This document shows positions 1 to 11,575 of a stretch of 55,000 nt of DNA, in pieces. Source of the stretch: Chondrilla cf. caribensis (lineage: Eukaryota > Porifera > Demospongiae > Chondrillida > Chondrillidae); NCBI GenBank assembly GCA_964020155.1, contig OZ026569.1, forward strand, positions 1,370,254 through 1,425,253, in the 5' to 3' direction. Under the pieces are notes generated by a model, which worked only from the letters and a program-made list of their open reading frames with translations, was not told where the DNA came from and did not search any database. How positions within the stretch are numbered: the stretch's first letter is position 1; each line of letters begins with the position of its first letter. Both the position numbers and the translations under genes were made by a program.

Positions 1-531
1 ACACAGAAAATCCTGCCTTTGGTCCTCAGTGAGGCCATGGGTTTCGAATGTCAGTCACCTATAATTGTCCAAGAGGGGTGTGAGTACAAATGCAACAATC
101 CCCCTCCACCTTTTACCCTTCACATAATGTACATGGCCACATAGCGTACATGTATGATGCAAGGGGGTATCTCCATTGATAAAGCCTTGGGACACAAGGA
201 AGTACCAACATCATAGACGCCACAAGGAAGTATACAGAATGTTATTCCCAAGACTATGTGTACGAAACACCTTAAAGTTATCAATTGTAATCTTTCCAAA
301 AATTTGATAGACTCCATTGATAATCGTATGTGAAAAAAGTAAACTACATAGTATGAAGTCCATTATTTGGTAGATATGTAAAAATGCACAAATTTCAATT
401 AGGTTGGTATGATTTTGAAATGACCTCTATTCAAGGGAAAAATTCCCACGTATCAATTACAGTCACTATTTACATCACAACTATCAGCATGATATGCAGG
501 TACACATTCATGTACATATTTGTACACACAG
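1..531. other. No gene recognised; probable chitin synthase intron
   Basis: I see no convincing exon here. It probably belongs to the intron upstream of the first recognisable chitin synthase exon, since a consensus acceptor (AG at 530-531) opens that exon. The catalytic part of the gene would lie to the left of the window. Confidence 0.4.
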
Positions 532-1872
532 GGTGACGTTAAGGCATTTCTCACAAGTTTGAATTTGGCTCAATACCTCCCAATATTTGAGGCAGAGGGG
601 TATTTCCTCCCAGATGACATGGAGAATCTGATTAGTCTGACTATGGAAGACCTAATGGAAATGGGGATCACAAAGAAAGGTATGTGGGTGTGTCCACATT
701 GATGTCATGTGACATAAAATGGCCACTAATGTACCACACTGTATCTCCATACACGCATTGTATTTTTCTTCATGTGTATGTATGGGTAAAATCAATTCAA
801 TTTGATTCAATTCAATTCATATATATACAGCCCATCTGAAGATGATATCGGCTGGAATATCCCATTTACGGAACATGACAGAAAGTAGGTTAATGTTGTT
901 GAATTATCACATATACCCCCTATCTAGTCTTACAATCCTCATGTGTACATAACTCATCAATATTAAGTTGTCAGTACGTCACGGGATTGCAGGTATGATG
1001 ACACTCACTGTGTGAATGGGGTATGCAGAATGTACTGTAGTAACCTGTCCACGAATATAACGATGTCACTTCACTGGTTATATCTGTATGAATCATACAT
1101 ACACACATGTAAGCTAATGATGCACTTGCACAAGTTAATGATTACAGTGGATTCGTTGGAATGGGGTATCTGTCAGCTACGCTAAGTGGCCAGAGTGTTG
1201 CACTAGTTGTTAAGGAAAGCAAGGAGAGAGATAAGGAAATCTAACACCCTACTGTGTTGTTTCATATAAACAATGGTAAAAGAGGTACTCCATTGCGAAC
1301 TTTAGCATTGGCATAATGCATGTGCTAAAGGGGAAGGAAAAGGCGAAAAATAAGATCTGTAGCTAGTGTGACATCCACCCTCCTCTTTATGAATCAACAC
1401 AAGATACTATTCATCAAACACATACAGCTACTCTCAGGCTGGCTTTAGTGGTACAGTACTTATCTTTCTGTTCCCAGGTGAAGAAAGAATAACCACAACT
1501 CGAGCTATACTGGAAAATTCTCCTGTTTTGGAGCTAAGAGTGAAAGATATTGAGGAATACGAATTTTGGGAAAAAATGGCTCAGGGAGTACTCAATACCA
1601 AGGAAGAACATTCCACGGGGATCAAGGAATTGAAGAGTAACTTGGAAGGTCTCCGAAACAACACCCTGATTGCAATGTTAGTGATAAACACCATTTGGAT
1701 GGTTCTTCTACTCTCCTTCAACCATCTCAAATATTTCGAGCCGATTGGTATCACTCAGAGTGCCCTCCCTGTCCTGTTTGCTGTTTTCTTCTTTGGAATA
1801 CTAGTGGTGCAGTTCGCATGCCTGATAGTGCACCGGATCGAGACCATGGTGCATGTACTTGCACGTATCTGA
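532..1872 (+). CDS. CHS: Chitin synthase, C-terminal part (SAM domain plus last two membrane helices)
   Basis: These are the 3' exons of a membrane chitin synthase (UDP-GlcNAc to chitin at the plasma membrane); the catalytic exons lie outside the window. I read three exons, 532..679, 831..884 and 1478..1872, with GT-AG introns in phase 1. Exon 1 encodes most of a SAM domain (VKAFLTSLNLAQYLPIFE to MEMGITKK). The 54-nt exon 2 supplies its last helix (AHLKMISAGISHLRNM). Exon 3 gives a charged linker, then LRNN followed by a hydrophobic helix (IAMLVINTIWMVLLL), then a second helix (LPVLFAVFFFGILVVQFA) and the tail HRIETMVHVLA. The LRNN-helix-helix-HR layout is typical of the C-terminus of animal chitin synthases, and SAM-bearing forms are known in early-branching animals. 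The stop is at 1870-1872. The gene converges on ANK gene A. The SAM call is strong; the chitin synthase call rests on the C-terminal pattern. Confidence 0.75.
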
Positions 1873-2585
1873 TGCTTCACACAATTCACAGTACATACAC
1901 ACTGTTATAGGTATATCGTCATACAGTATAGACCAAGGTACACACACATACATGTAAATATTGCACAAGGCAAATTTTAATTCAATCATTTTAATACATC
2001 ACTAACTCCAATGCATTTATCAGAAGATAGCATATTTCATTATAAAAATTAGTTTGTATTGGTTGTAGCAGGTGAAACATCACTAAAAATTATATGGTTA
2101 TTGGTGTGATTGTAATTGCTTATTTAATGTAATTTAATAATTGAATACTACAACAACGTGACAATGGGTGTGAAGAGTGGTTGACAGGTTGAGCCAAACA
2201 GACGAAGTACGTCTTATAAAAAGAAAACTGTGTCTGTTAAAACCAAATCAAGTTTAACAAGATTAAACAATAATATTGCAACAGCAAATGCAAACACTGG
2301 GACTTCACTTGAAATAAGGCTGATATGGCATACACAGGGAGAATTGTCAAACCTAATTTGGAATGATGTCAAAACTGAGGTTACTTCACATTGGAAACCT
2401 CTTCTGATTTCGGTTCCATTGGAGCACATTACATTGATCAGTAGCATCCATGTACACTGTATATAATATAGCAAAGGGTGATAGTGTTAATGATCAAGCC
2501 TGCAATACATATAGCTGCAATAGACTGGAGATGCCAATAGACATGCAGGGTGCTCTGGGGAAAATTTGGGACACCAGGGCAATGT
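1873..2585. other. Chitin synthase 3' flank, also present in the second copy
   Basis: No gene. The stretch after about 2235 is closely matched by 14060-14350, so it belongs to the duplicated block. The short ORFs on both strands are not shared between the two copies in a way that suggests coding. Confidence 0.5.
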
Positions 2586-3337
2586 TAGTCTGACGTAGCT
2601 CAGACCATCTGGCCTCCATTTTATTACGGTGCGGAAAGGGTTTGGTACATTTCCTATACTTGGCTTGTTCCCCCAGGTTCTCTGCAAGGTGTGAAGATCA
2701 TAACACCCATAAAGTGTTACTATCAAACATGTGATGTTAATTTTGTGATTTTGACGAGTATTTCCCGAATTCCCATTCAACAAAGCAGGTTTTCTGAGGT
2801 CAAAAATACCAGTTTTTGCTCATCTTCCTTAACATGTTGCAAGGCACAGACATCATGCTGAATATCGCCTAGAAATTGGTCCCGTGGACGAAATCATGCC
2901 TTCTGGTCAATCATGAGAGAGGCCAATGGCATTACAATCAACGAAATCAACTTTGCTCTTGCGTATCCTCTAAGGCAATCGAGCACACTAACAGTCCATA
3001 AATAAGCAATTTCCCAAAACCAGTCAGCAGTGATGCAAGCACATTTCCAGAGACAAAATGTTCAATGGCTGAAAACGGTTCTTCTATCAAGCACTGGTAT
3101 CTGTGATCATATACTACTTTGTCAATTCTAGTCTCTAGTTACAACCACTAGCGTCACTGCCATCGTCGTCACATAGATACTTCGATTGGAACAACAAGCA
3201 GTCAAATCAGTGTCACAATAATAATCCACGCCCCCGAGATTCCAGGGGTATTGAACATCGTCACCTGCAAAATGTACCAGACCCGTTCTACGCCGTAATA
3301 AAATGGAGGCCGGACAGGTCTGGACTATGTCAGACTA
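2586..3337. mobile_element. Mutator-like non-autonomous DNA transposon (752 bp)
   Basis: The ends are long inverted repeats of about 44 bp: the left end starts TAGTCTGACGTAGCTCAGAC and the right end reads the same inward with few changes, both running into CCTCCATTTTATTACGG. The element is flanked by a perfect 9-bp direct repeat, GGGCAATGT, at 2577-2585 and 3338-3346. A 9-bp duplication and long TIRs are typical of the Mutator/MULE superfamily. The paralogous position near 14350 has one uninterrupted copy of the target (CCAGGGCAATGTGGGATG), which is an empty site. No transposase is encoded. Confidence 0.85.
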
Positions 3338-4012
3338 GGGCAATGTGGGATGGACACCTTTGAACAGTGATAATGCTGAGTTATGGTTAAGTGTCTACCA
3401 CTGGTTTATCTCCTATGCATCGAGGTATCATTAACACAAATTCGAATCAAATATTATGCATTAAAGCAATTAAAACTTGAGTATCTAAAAAATACTCCGT
3501 TTAGTCAAACGAATATAACATTATTGATCCAACATGCGTGTTATACACCACTGATAATCCATACAACCCTATGGACACTCCAAGGTAAACACTGACCTAA
3601 CTTACAAGTTAGTGATGCTCCCTTATTGCTGTTCGGCTGGATACGTCCGAGTACACCGTCAGATCTAGAAGGAACATCACTCTATATTTACATGAACACC
3701 ATGTATATACCAATATGACGTCCTAACCCAACAAATTTTCACAGTTGATCCATCGATCTTTTACTCGCTAGTCAAAGACTGTTCCAATAATTATTGCAAC
3801 TAAACCGATAGCCAAAGAAAAGTAGTTCTAATAAACGCGCTCCTTTCAGTGAGTCACGTGCACACGAGCCGTTAATGGCGATTGCGCAACTTAGATGCAT
3901 CATTGCTTAAGTGTATTATTCCAGGTATCTAAACCAATACTACAGCCAACAATAAAGATACAAAAATGTATTAGGTACAGTTGCAGCTGCATATCGACTC
4001 AAAGATAGATAG
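3338..4012. other. 3' flank of ANK gene A
   Basis: No gene seen. The sequence is matched by 14355-15229 next to gene B, apart from a 188-bp MITE present only in the B copy. It probably holds the 3' UTR of gene A and the convergent intergenic space. Confidence 0.4.
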
Positions 4013-7000
4013 TTACTTAAAAACATTTCGCTGTGTTCTATCAGCAAGTTGTCCTTTACTAGTTTCCCGGACAACCTTGATAAAGAACTCCCAGGAGTGA
4101 GGGGCTTCTTCAGTCTCTGTGGATTGTAGCCAGCTCAGCAGAAGCTTAACTAGTTGAGCGTCAGGCTTTTCATGTGTCCGTTGTATCCGGTCCCACTCCT
4201 CAATTCGGTCCAGCCATCCTGCTATCACTGTACCTTCAGAGGCTAGCTCCTTCACATACGGCATGAGGTTCACCAGTTTGAGATCTTTTGCTGGTTTTGC
4301 GACAGCTGGTTTATCTGCAAATACACCGATACAGTTCTGATATGAATGATTCATGAAACATTCAGTTGTGAGCAGTATGAGTATGTCCAAGAAAGGATTC
4401 ACCTATACCACAGTCAGCCCACATACATACATACGAAACATCCTCTATCATGCATTATTGCACAGTGGGCTTCAGGTGGTACAGCTGTTTGGATTTGAAA
4501 TATCAGAATTTAACACATGTCTGAAATACAACACAATTTTGAGAATGTATGTACGTAGTTCCCCCTCAAATCCCCACGTAAATACAGTGCTTTTTGCTTT
4601 AAGTGTGAAACACAATGCCATACTCACCATGGAGAGTGGAAGCACCAGTACCATGTACACCAGTCGAAGAGCTGCTTGCGACAGGAGATTGTAGACTTGT
4701 CCCAACAAAGTGCAGACTAGGATCTACACGAAGGATGGGAAAATGATACTGAATGCATGTGGTAAAATCCTTCAGCTACGTATGTGTAAGGGTGGTTGAA
4801 AACTGAACAAGTTTAGAATCTGCTATATTACATATGCACAGTGATACTGTTGTAGGAGCGGCATGCAATGTAACCTACAGCATGGATGTGAGGCTTGTAC
4901 AAAGAAAAATCAATACACAAATCAACTGACTTGTTAATTCTTCCTTCATCCTCTCTCCAAGTTGGATCATTCTCGGATAGCCTTCTTCTCCAATGAACAC
5001 ATCACAGACTATCTCCAGGGTGTGGAAAGTACCTTGAGCATAGAGGTGGTCGTAGAGGAGACCGTTTGCTGTCTTCCTGTCTAGAGCTCTTTCTATCTTG
5101 GTCTCAACTGCTTCTGGAATGACCTTTCTTCTCCGTAACTCTGAAGCTACTTCTTTGGCACCGGCATTCCTCATAAACATCCAAGAAAAGGATTGGAGGA
5201 ATTTTTCAATATCATTCATTTCTAGATAGATGCAAAATGAATGTACGTAAGTGCAGATGTAATAAATGTTATCAAGAATTATTGATCTAAAAGCACACAC
5301 TTGGACACATGCACACATATGCAAGCATGCACATGCACACATGTACACACACCTGATAAGTGCTTTTGGGGACCAAGTCTCTGCAACTTAGTTTGCATCT
5401 CCTCTCGCATCTCCTCCATTTGTTTATGTGTTTGCCTGTTATCTGCGTGTAAGGCTTCTATCTGCTCAGTGGCTTGAAACTTGAATTCTTGAAGATCCTT
5501 CATTTCCTTTGTCATTCTTCGAAGCCCTGTGGCCACATGGTTCTCCAGTTCTTCAATATGCTTTTTAAGCTCCTCTTTATCCTTGATCTTCTCCCCTCTC
5601 TCTCCCCCGGCCTTCACTAACATCATGACAATGCTTTCTAGGTCATAGTTTGCGGCCAAATCCAAAGCAGTCATACCCTTTTCATCTGTTGCATTGACAT
5701 TACAGCCGTTGTCCAGTAGCATACTAATCAGTTTCCTTTGATTGGTCTTATATCGTTCAACATTTCTTGGGTCAATGAACGGAACGTACTTGCCATCTGT
5801 ACTTGGCTCCCAGTAGTAAGGCTCCAACAGGGCCAAGTGTAACGGAGAAAGACCATCAGGTGAGAGTTCATCAATATCCTTGATATACGGGATGAGGACC
5901 TGTACCACATCCGGGTGGCAAAGCAGGCAGGCTAGTTGGAAAGGTGTTAAATCTGTTTCACCGGCAAAAAAAGAGACGTGATCAACATCACAGCCATTTA
6001 GAAGGAGAATGCGAACAGTTTCGGGATGGTTCGACTCTACAGCCAGCGACAGAGGTGTGCAAAGGGAATCAGTTGTCTTCTCAATGTTGGCACCATGGGC
6101 AATAAGTGCTGAGACAATCTCCACGTGTCCTTCCTTGGATGCCATATGAAGAGCTGTGAAGGTTGAAGGGGGTTCAGAACTGCAGTCAACAGTGCTTCCT
6201 AACTCCAAGAGCTTCTTCACTGCCTTTACATTCTGTGCATTGACTGCTACATGTAGCGGCGTGTATACGGAGCGCTCTGGACTGGACAAAAGTTGTAATG
6301 TTGTACTTACAGGTACTCTCCATTGCACGTCGGGGTCACTCCCACATTCGATGAGCTCCTCAATCATGTCAACCTCATCTCTTGATGCGGCCCAGTGCAA
6401 AGGTGCTAACCCCGCAGCACTACGACCGTGTATGTCTGCACCCAATTCCACGAGCTTCCGACAGGCTTCGCGTTTCTTGGTGACAACGGCCACTTGGAGT
6501 GGACGAAATCCACAGCAATTGATAAGTTGTACTTCCAAGTCACACTTCAGTGTGTGAAGCACCTCAATACAATCAATGTGGTTTAATCCAGCTGCCAGGT
6601 GTACAGCAGTGGGAGAGCCGGCCTTGTTAGAACGCAAATTTACACAACACCCTCCGTCAACGAGAGCTCTTATTGCATCGGGCTCATTCAATTTGGCTGC
6701 TAAATGAATGGGTGCAAGTCCATTACCATTTTTAGTTGTCACATCACATCCAAGTTCAATCAGATGAGTCAGCGTTTTCCGACTACAGAGCCCGTGAAGT
6801 ATGCAAGAATGGAGCAAATTGCATCCTTCCTCATCCACAAGGTTGATGTCAAACCCACATTTCAAGAGTGTTATGAGGAAATTGATGTGATTGTAATAAA
6901 TAGCGATTTCAGCTGGAGTAAAACACGAGCGAAGGTCATCCGGATTCTGTATTGCCTCCATGAGAGGTTGGACAACGTCACAGGAGCCCATTGCTGCAGC

Positions 7001-8005
7001 CACAACCAGTGGGGTCTTCCCCTCCGATGTTGTACTTGTAGCCAGGGGATTGGCTCCACAATCTAGTAGCACTCTGACCACTGCAGCATGATTGTGTCCA
7101 GCAGCAGCGTGGAGAGGAGAATCGTCCTGAAAAAACGAGTCTACGTTGCAGCCCAGTTTGATCAATGTGCGGATCACATGGAACTGGCCTTGCTGTGCAG
7201 CAGCATAGAGTGCCCAATCCCCTCCTGAGGACTGGATGTTGAAGCCCGGAGAATCGGCGAGGGCCTTGATGGACCTGAGGTGACCCCAGTGAGCTGCGAT
7301 GGTAAGAGGCGTACGGTCTGTCTTGGTCTTTTCATACAGCGAGCATCCTGCCTTCACCAGAATAGGTATTATCTTGTAGTGGTCGAATCTAGCTGCCAGG
7401 TGGAGAAGACGATAGTCACCCTCTGCTATCACAGGATGCAGGTCAGGTCTTCCACCTTCCTTGATCAACATTTTCAGTGCTTTAACGTTATCCAGCAAAA
7501 CAGCTAGGAATATTGGGGTGAAATGAGGAGGGCAACCACGCACGGCACAGTTCACATCACGGTTGACCTTTCTGGCGATTTTAAGAGCTTTTGTAAACCC
7601 TATCTGTGGGCCTTTGAAAACTTGGTAAGTTGCTATAGTATGCTGCACATAGTTATTAGGCCCAACAGCCTGGTCTTCTACCAGACGTAATCGATGTCTC
7701 ACAAATAACAAACGCTCGCACACTTGCGTTAGAAAGGAAGCCATATCATTGTACCCCATCACCTTAGCTAGGTGGACAGCTGTTACTTCTTCAGCTCCAA
7801 ACGTAGCATGAAAATCTTCATAGTTCATCGACATTGTCATTCTGTCAACTAAATGTTTGTGCTGTCTGAAAACGGCTATGTGCAGCGGTCGGACTCCAAA
7901 CACTCCCAGAGCGTTGAGCTGGTTAGAGAATGTCATGGGTCCCATGTATTTGTCCAGAGCTTCCAAATCTCCTCTCCAACAAGCAAGGTGGATATGATTA
8001 CCCAT
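4013..8005 (-). CDS. ANK-CARD-Death protein, gene A (intact)
   Basis: Three coding exons on the minus strand: 8005..5353 (ANK and coiled coil), 5221..4931 (CARD-like) and 4314..4013 (Death-like), giving 1,081 residues. All junctions are GT-AG and phase 1. Start: MGNHIHLACW, the same Met-Gly-Asn as every sibling; the 3' splice site of a 5' UTR intron lies just upstream (8023-8024). Residues 1-795 carry about 20 ankyrin repeats (TPLHVAV, ALHMASKEGH, LLELGS types). Residues 800-880 are a charged coiled coil starting at GGERGEKIKDKEEL. Exon 2 resembles a CARD (VASELRRRKVIPEAVE, LLYDHLYAQGTF, then a GYP motif). Exon 3 resembles a Death domain (LMPYVKELASEGTVI, LLLSWLQST, SWEFFIKVV). An intracellular sensor or adaptor role is inferred. 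No signal peptide or membrane helix was seen. A possible N-myristoylation glycine at position 2 is weak because it is followed by Asn-His. Confidence 0.85.
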
Positions 8006-8492
8006 ATTAATATATTCGGAATCTACAAAAATAATGGAAGTGAGATTATAAGATATTGAGACTGCTGATGCTGATAGCAACTACGTATACAAGTTGATCA
8101 ACTGTATATGATAGGCGGGGTAATTCGGAACATCTCTATTCCCCACTCAATGCGGTCAATACTGAGCAGACCAAAGAATGCTGTGTCAGTAACTCGATCG
8201 GTGTGTAAGAATTAAGAATATTAATAGCTAAACTGTAAATAATATTTCTCGAAAACAATTCGGTAAGAGACCAACTGCATGCTCGGAATTAGGTGCGCTT
8301 GCCTTACACTAGGAAGTAAAGGCATAGATATTACATAGCGCCCAAGCTGAGTGGTTGAAGCGACTTCTGTAACACCATGCAATATTACAATATCCACCCC
8401 CTAATGCGGGGATCCTCCCAATGGATAGCTGCTACTGTAATATGCAAATCCGCTACTTTCCACTGGTGAGGTGGTAGTCTAAAATGTCTTAC

Positions 8493-8680
8493 CTTATTTG
8501 GGTACCCAAGGAGAAATATTTCTATATACCAGATCATAGACGCTATGAACAGATGTACCACAGCACTGGAATTACTCGAAAAGAGTTCGCTTCTAATAAA
8601 AGCCCACCTTCTGAGGTGACATGACCGTCATCATCACCGTGATGCATTTTGACGTCAGCAAGGCTCCTACATGAAATGTC
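8493..8680 (-). promoter_or_regulatory. Gene A 5' UTR exon and promoter with CRE site
   Basis: A conserved block upstream of gene A. The donor AAG|GTAAGA (minus strand, GT at 8492-8491) would pair with the acceptor before the start codon, giving a 470-bp 5' UTR intron. Upstream of it is a conserved stretch around the minus-strand motif GGGCTTTTATTAGAAGCG, then a palindromic CRE (TGACGTCA, 8650-8657). The same order recurs at genes B and P. The transcription start is not defined by the sequence. Confidence 0.5.
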
Positions 8681-8878
8681 ATAACAGACTTATTATGTAC
8701 GTAATTCTGCATAACAGGGCAATTGTAATAAATAAAATATATAACCACTATTGAATTGTATGAATGAGGAGATATGTAAAGATAGTATAATAACAGAAAT
8801 TAATATCAACATATTCACATGCAATTGCATCAATAACAATAGTAAATAATACAGCGATAAAAGAATAAATTAATAATA

Positions 8879-9000
8879 ATGAGAAACACTACCTCAGAGC
8901 TCATGTCACACCTCCACCTCATTCAGAGAATCTCTGTAGCTGTCCAGAGAGGCAATGCCGTGAGCATCCTAGCTATACCTCTGGCCTTGAGTCATCTTGA
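8879..9000 (+). mobile_element. 5'-truncated reverse-transcriptase tail
   Basis: The plus strand encodes RNTTSELMSHLHLIQRIS followed by VAVQRGNAVSILA, the C-terminal end of a non-LTR retrotransposon polyprotein family seen in many invertebrates. It is nearly identical to 20909-21020. The 5' junction falls directly on TAATAATAAT. The sequence after the tail, rich in TTAATTGTAAATATG, recurs after the other copies and looks like the element's 3' UTR. Confidence 0.6.
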
Positions 9001-9228
9001 TTACTTTTTTCTTAAATATTATTATATTTATTTTAATTAATTGTAAATATGTTTATTCTATTTAATTGCAAATATGTATGTAATATTTAATTTATGTAAC
9101 ATGTATTTTATTGTAAATGTGTGTGTAATAATTATTTTAGTTATTATCATTACTTATATTTATATCACCACCACACATGATCACTTGTACTTAAATTACT
9201 TGTTTTTTTCTTTTCAAATTGTACCTTA

Positions 9229-9237
9229 CATAATATA

Positions 9238-9293
<56 letters not shown>

Positions 9294-9450
9294 GTAATAA
9301 AATGATAATATTATGTATCAGTATTTGTAATACTAATACTAATAATAATATTTATGCTTAAACTAATTATTATAATAAGTATAATAATGATATAAAAATG
9401 ATTATTATAATAATAGACTTATAGTAGTTGTAGTAGTAGTAGTAGTAATA

Positions 9451-9484
<34 letters not shown>
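9229..9484. repeat. (TAA)n microsatellite cluster
   Basis: Long TAA tracts at about 9229-9292 and 9449-9483, separated by AT-rich sequence with TAG/GTA triplets. There is no coding potential. The second tract abuts a reverse-transcriptase tail. Confidence 0.9.
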
Positions 9485-9731
9485 TGCATATGCTATGGTC
9501 AAATATGTCAACCCCTCCCCCTTGCTCCAACATAATAGATACCTTTTTGTGCCAGTGGGTGTAGAGACTTGTGGAACATTTGGTCCTCAGACCTTATCAC
9601 TCTTTAGGGAGCTCAGCCAACGTTTGAAGAAGACCACTGGAGAGCAGAGATCATATCAATTTTTGATACAAAGAATTTCCGTTGCCATTCTGACAGGTAA
9701 GGCCATCTCAGTTTTGGGCACACTAGATTAG
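9485..9731 (+). mobile_element. 5'-truncated reverse-transcriptase tail (second copy)
   Basis: The open frame reads FVPVGVETCGTFGPQT, FRELSQRLKKTTGE and LIQRISVAILTGKAISVLGT. This matches the C-terminal end of the same retrotransposon family as 8879-9000 but is clearly divergent, so it comes from a different subfamily. It starts directly after a (TAA)n tract. No upstream reverse transcriptase domain is present, so it is a dead fragment. Confidence 0.65.
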
Positions 9732-10252
9732 CTCAGCAGGACTGGCGAAGACTCGCTTTTTCTTTAATTAATGATTTGTTAACTACCTTTACTACTTATA
9801 ATTTTATCGTTATGGCTATTATTTTTTGTCATCATTGTATTTTTGCCATGGTTAGTTTAACTTAATAAAATAGTATTATTTTCATAGATTATCTCACCAA
9901 TAATAAGCGGTAATTTGATTTATAAAATTATAGTTTTATCACTTATCGCATCATCATCTAATCAATAGTAATTATTCTAATAATTATCATAATAATAATA
10001 ATAGTAATATTATTGCTATTATTATAAGAAATTGTTTTATTAGTATTACATTGATGTGTTAATTATTGTTTTTATCATACTTAATTAATTGTAAATATGT
10101 GTATATATGTGTAATCATAATACTACTACTACTACTAATAATAATAATAATGATAATAATAATAATAACTAGGGACCTACTTAGGTGCTAGGGACCCTCC
10201 CCATAGTACGTAGACAGTGATTATTGGCCCCTTGATTAGTTATGCATAATAT
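9732..10252. other. AT-rich spacer, no gene
   Basis: Simple AT-rich and TAA-rich sequence. At about 10176-10245 is a short motif (GGTGCTAGGGACCCTCCCC) that recurs at about 20338 and, in part and inverted, near 32795. I cannot assign it. Confidence 0.5.
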
Positions 10253-10945
10253 ACGTATTGATGTACTAGATTGCGAGTATATATTTCGACAAAGGACGTA
10301 CTTTGTAGGGACCATTCATTCCAGAGTGGCATACTTTTGAGAATTACCAGCATTGTCAAATGTCTACATTGATCATGGAGTTATAGACTCTAGATCTGAG
10401 TCAACAGAGTATTATACCAGTTCACGAGGGTAGGTTTTATTTTTCTTGTAGTGCATTATTAATATATTATGAGGGATAAATCTAAATGCATAGTATCTAT
10501 GTTCAAGTGTAGTGGAATTTGTACTTACCTATTGTTACAGTATCACCTGTGTTATATGCGGTACACTGACACCAAAGTTTTCTGATCCGCATTTAACGGC
10601 GAACTCAATCAATATATCTTAATAATAATCATAATACACTATTAGATATTTCATACATGCATGACTTTGTAGTATGCATAATGGTCCATATATTTTGTTA
10701 CTTGTTTAGCAGTGTGTGCAAGTCAAAAACCTATTTTTATCTCACTGTAACATAATCTTTTACTTGTTTACAGAATTTGTCTTCTGATCTACTGGTTAGA
10801 ACCTAGTAAAAAGGATGGGAAAATTAAGTTGAATGACACTGTGGTAAATGAGTATTATATGTAATTAAGCATGTCATTGAGTGGCACTATCATGAAAGCT
10901 GCATGTAATGAAACCTTCAACATCCATGGATGCGACAACATAATA
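10253..10945 (+). pseudogene. Relic: D-type 5' region joined to a C-type intron scrap
   Basis: 10253-10790 aligns by eye with the 5' UTR exon and first intron of gene D (33269-34090), including the donor context ACGAGGGTAGGTTTTAT and the acceptor TTTACAG followed by TTCTTCTGATC. At about 10795 the match switches to the intron between the CARD and Death exons of gene C (24473-24620: GAACCTA, AAAAAGGATGGGAAAATTAA). No ANK coding sequence remains. This places a lost D-type and a lost C-type gene to the right of gene A. Confidence 0.6.
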
Positions 10946-11058
10946 AGTATACATAACCTACAGTGGCTGTATGTACGTACTTCTTGCATGAATACATAGA
11001 AATGAAAAGAATTACCGACAGAACATGCTAATGAACATCAAGTCCATTCGATGACTAT

Positions 11059-11063
11059 ATATA

Positions 11064-11097
<34 letters not shown>

Positions 11098-11098
11098 T
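11059..11098. repeat. (TA)n microsatellite
   Basis: Alternating TA over about 40 bp. The short ORFs around it are not credible. Confidence 0.9.
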
Positions 11099-11575
11099 AG
11101 CTATATGATTCCTGCTCACACCACTGAAGGTCAAGGTACTACAGTTGCACATTGCCACATGTAGAGTGTTAAATTTGATAATGTAAAGCAGAACTGTCAT
11201 TATTTGACACACAATGGGGCAATGAAACGTGGATTTTTTAGATTGTAGGTGTTCCTATATTTTAATTTCATTAATGACAGCTATGACTTGGAGTGAGGTC
11301 AAATAATGTTGAAATATATTATTATGGTGGCACCACGTTGTGGATTCCACTGTAGTGGATCATTACAGTAGTTGACTTGGATATTGACAAAGTATTGACA
11401 CTGTTACACTAGGATAACAGATATATGTTAACTCATAGTCAGTAATAGGAGTAGGTTATCATGAAGGCTATCGCATGTCTAAACATGAAAACATGACCAC
11501 AAAAGAACAAGCAAGGTATATATAATACTCCAGGGCCACAGTATAACACATAGTGTATGCTACCAGAGTACATAT

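Noticed and set aside
2586..3337. Possible LTR or foldback element
   Set aside because: The ends are inverted, not direct, and the 9-bp duplication fits a Mutator-like DNA element.
6156..7507. Plus-strand ORFs of 75-133 codons opposite gene A, with similar ones opposite B, C and F
   Set aside because: They are shadows of the conserved ankyrin exons on the other strand.
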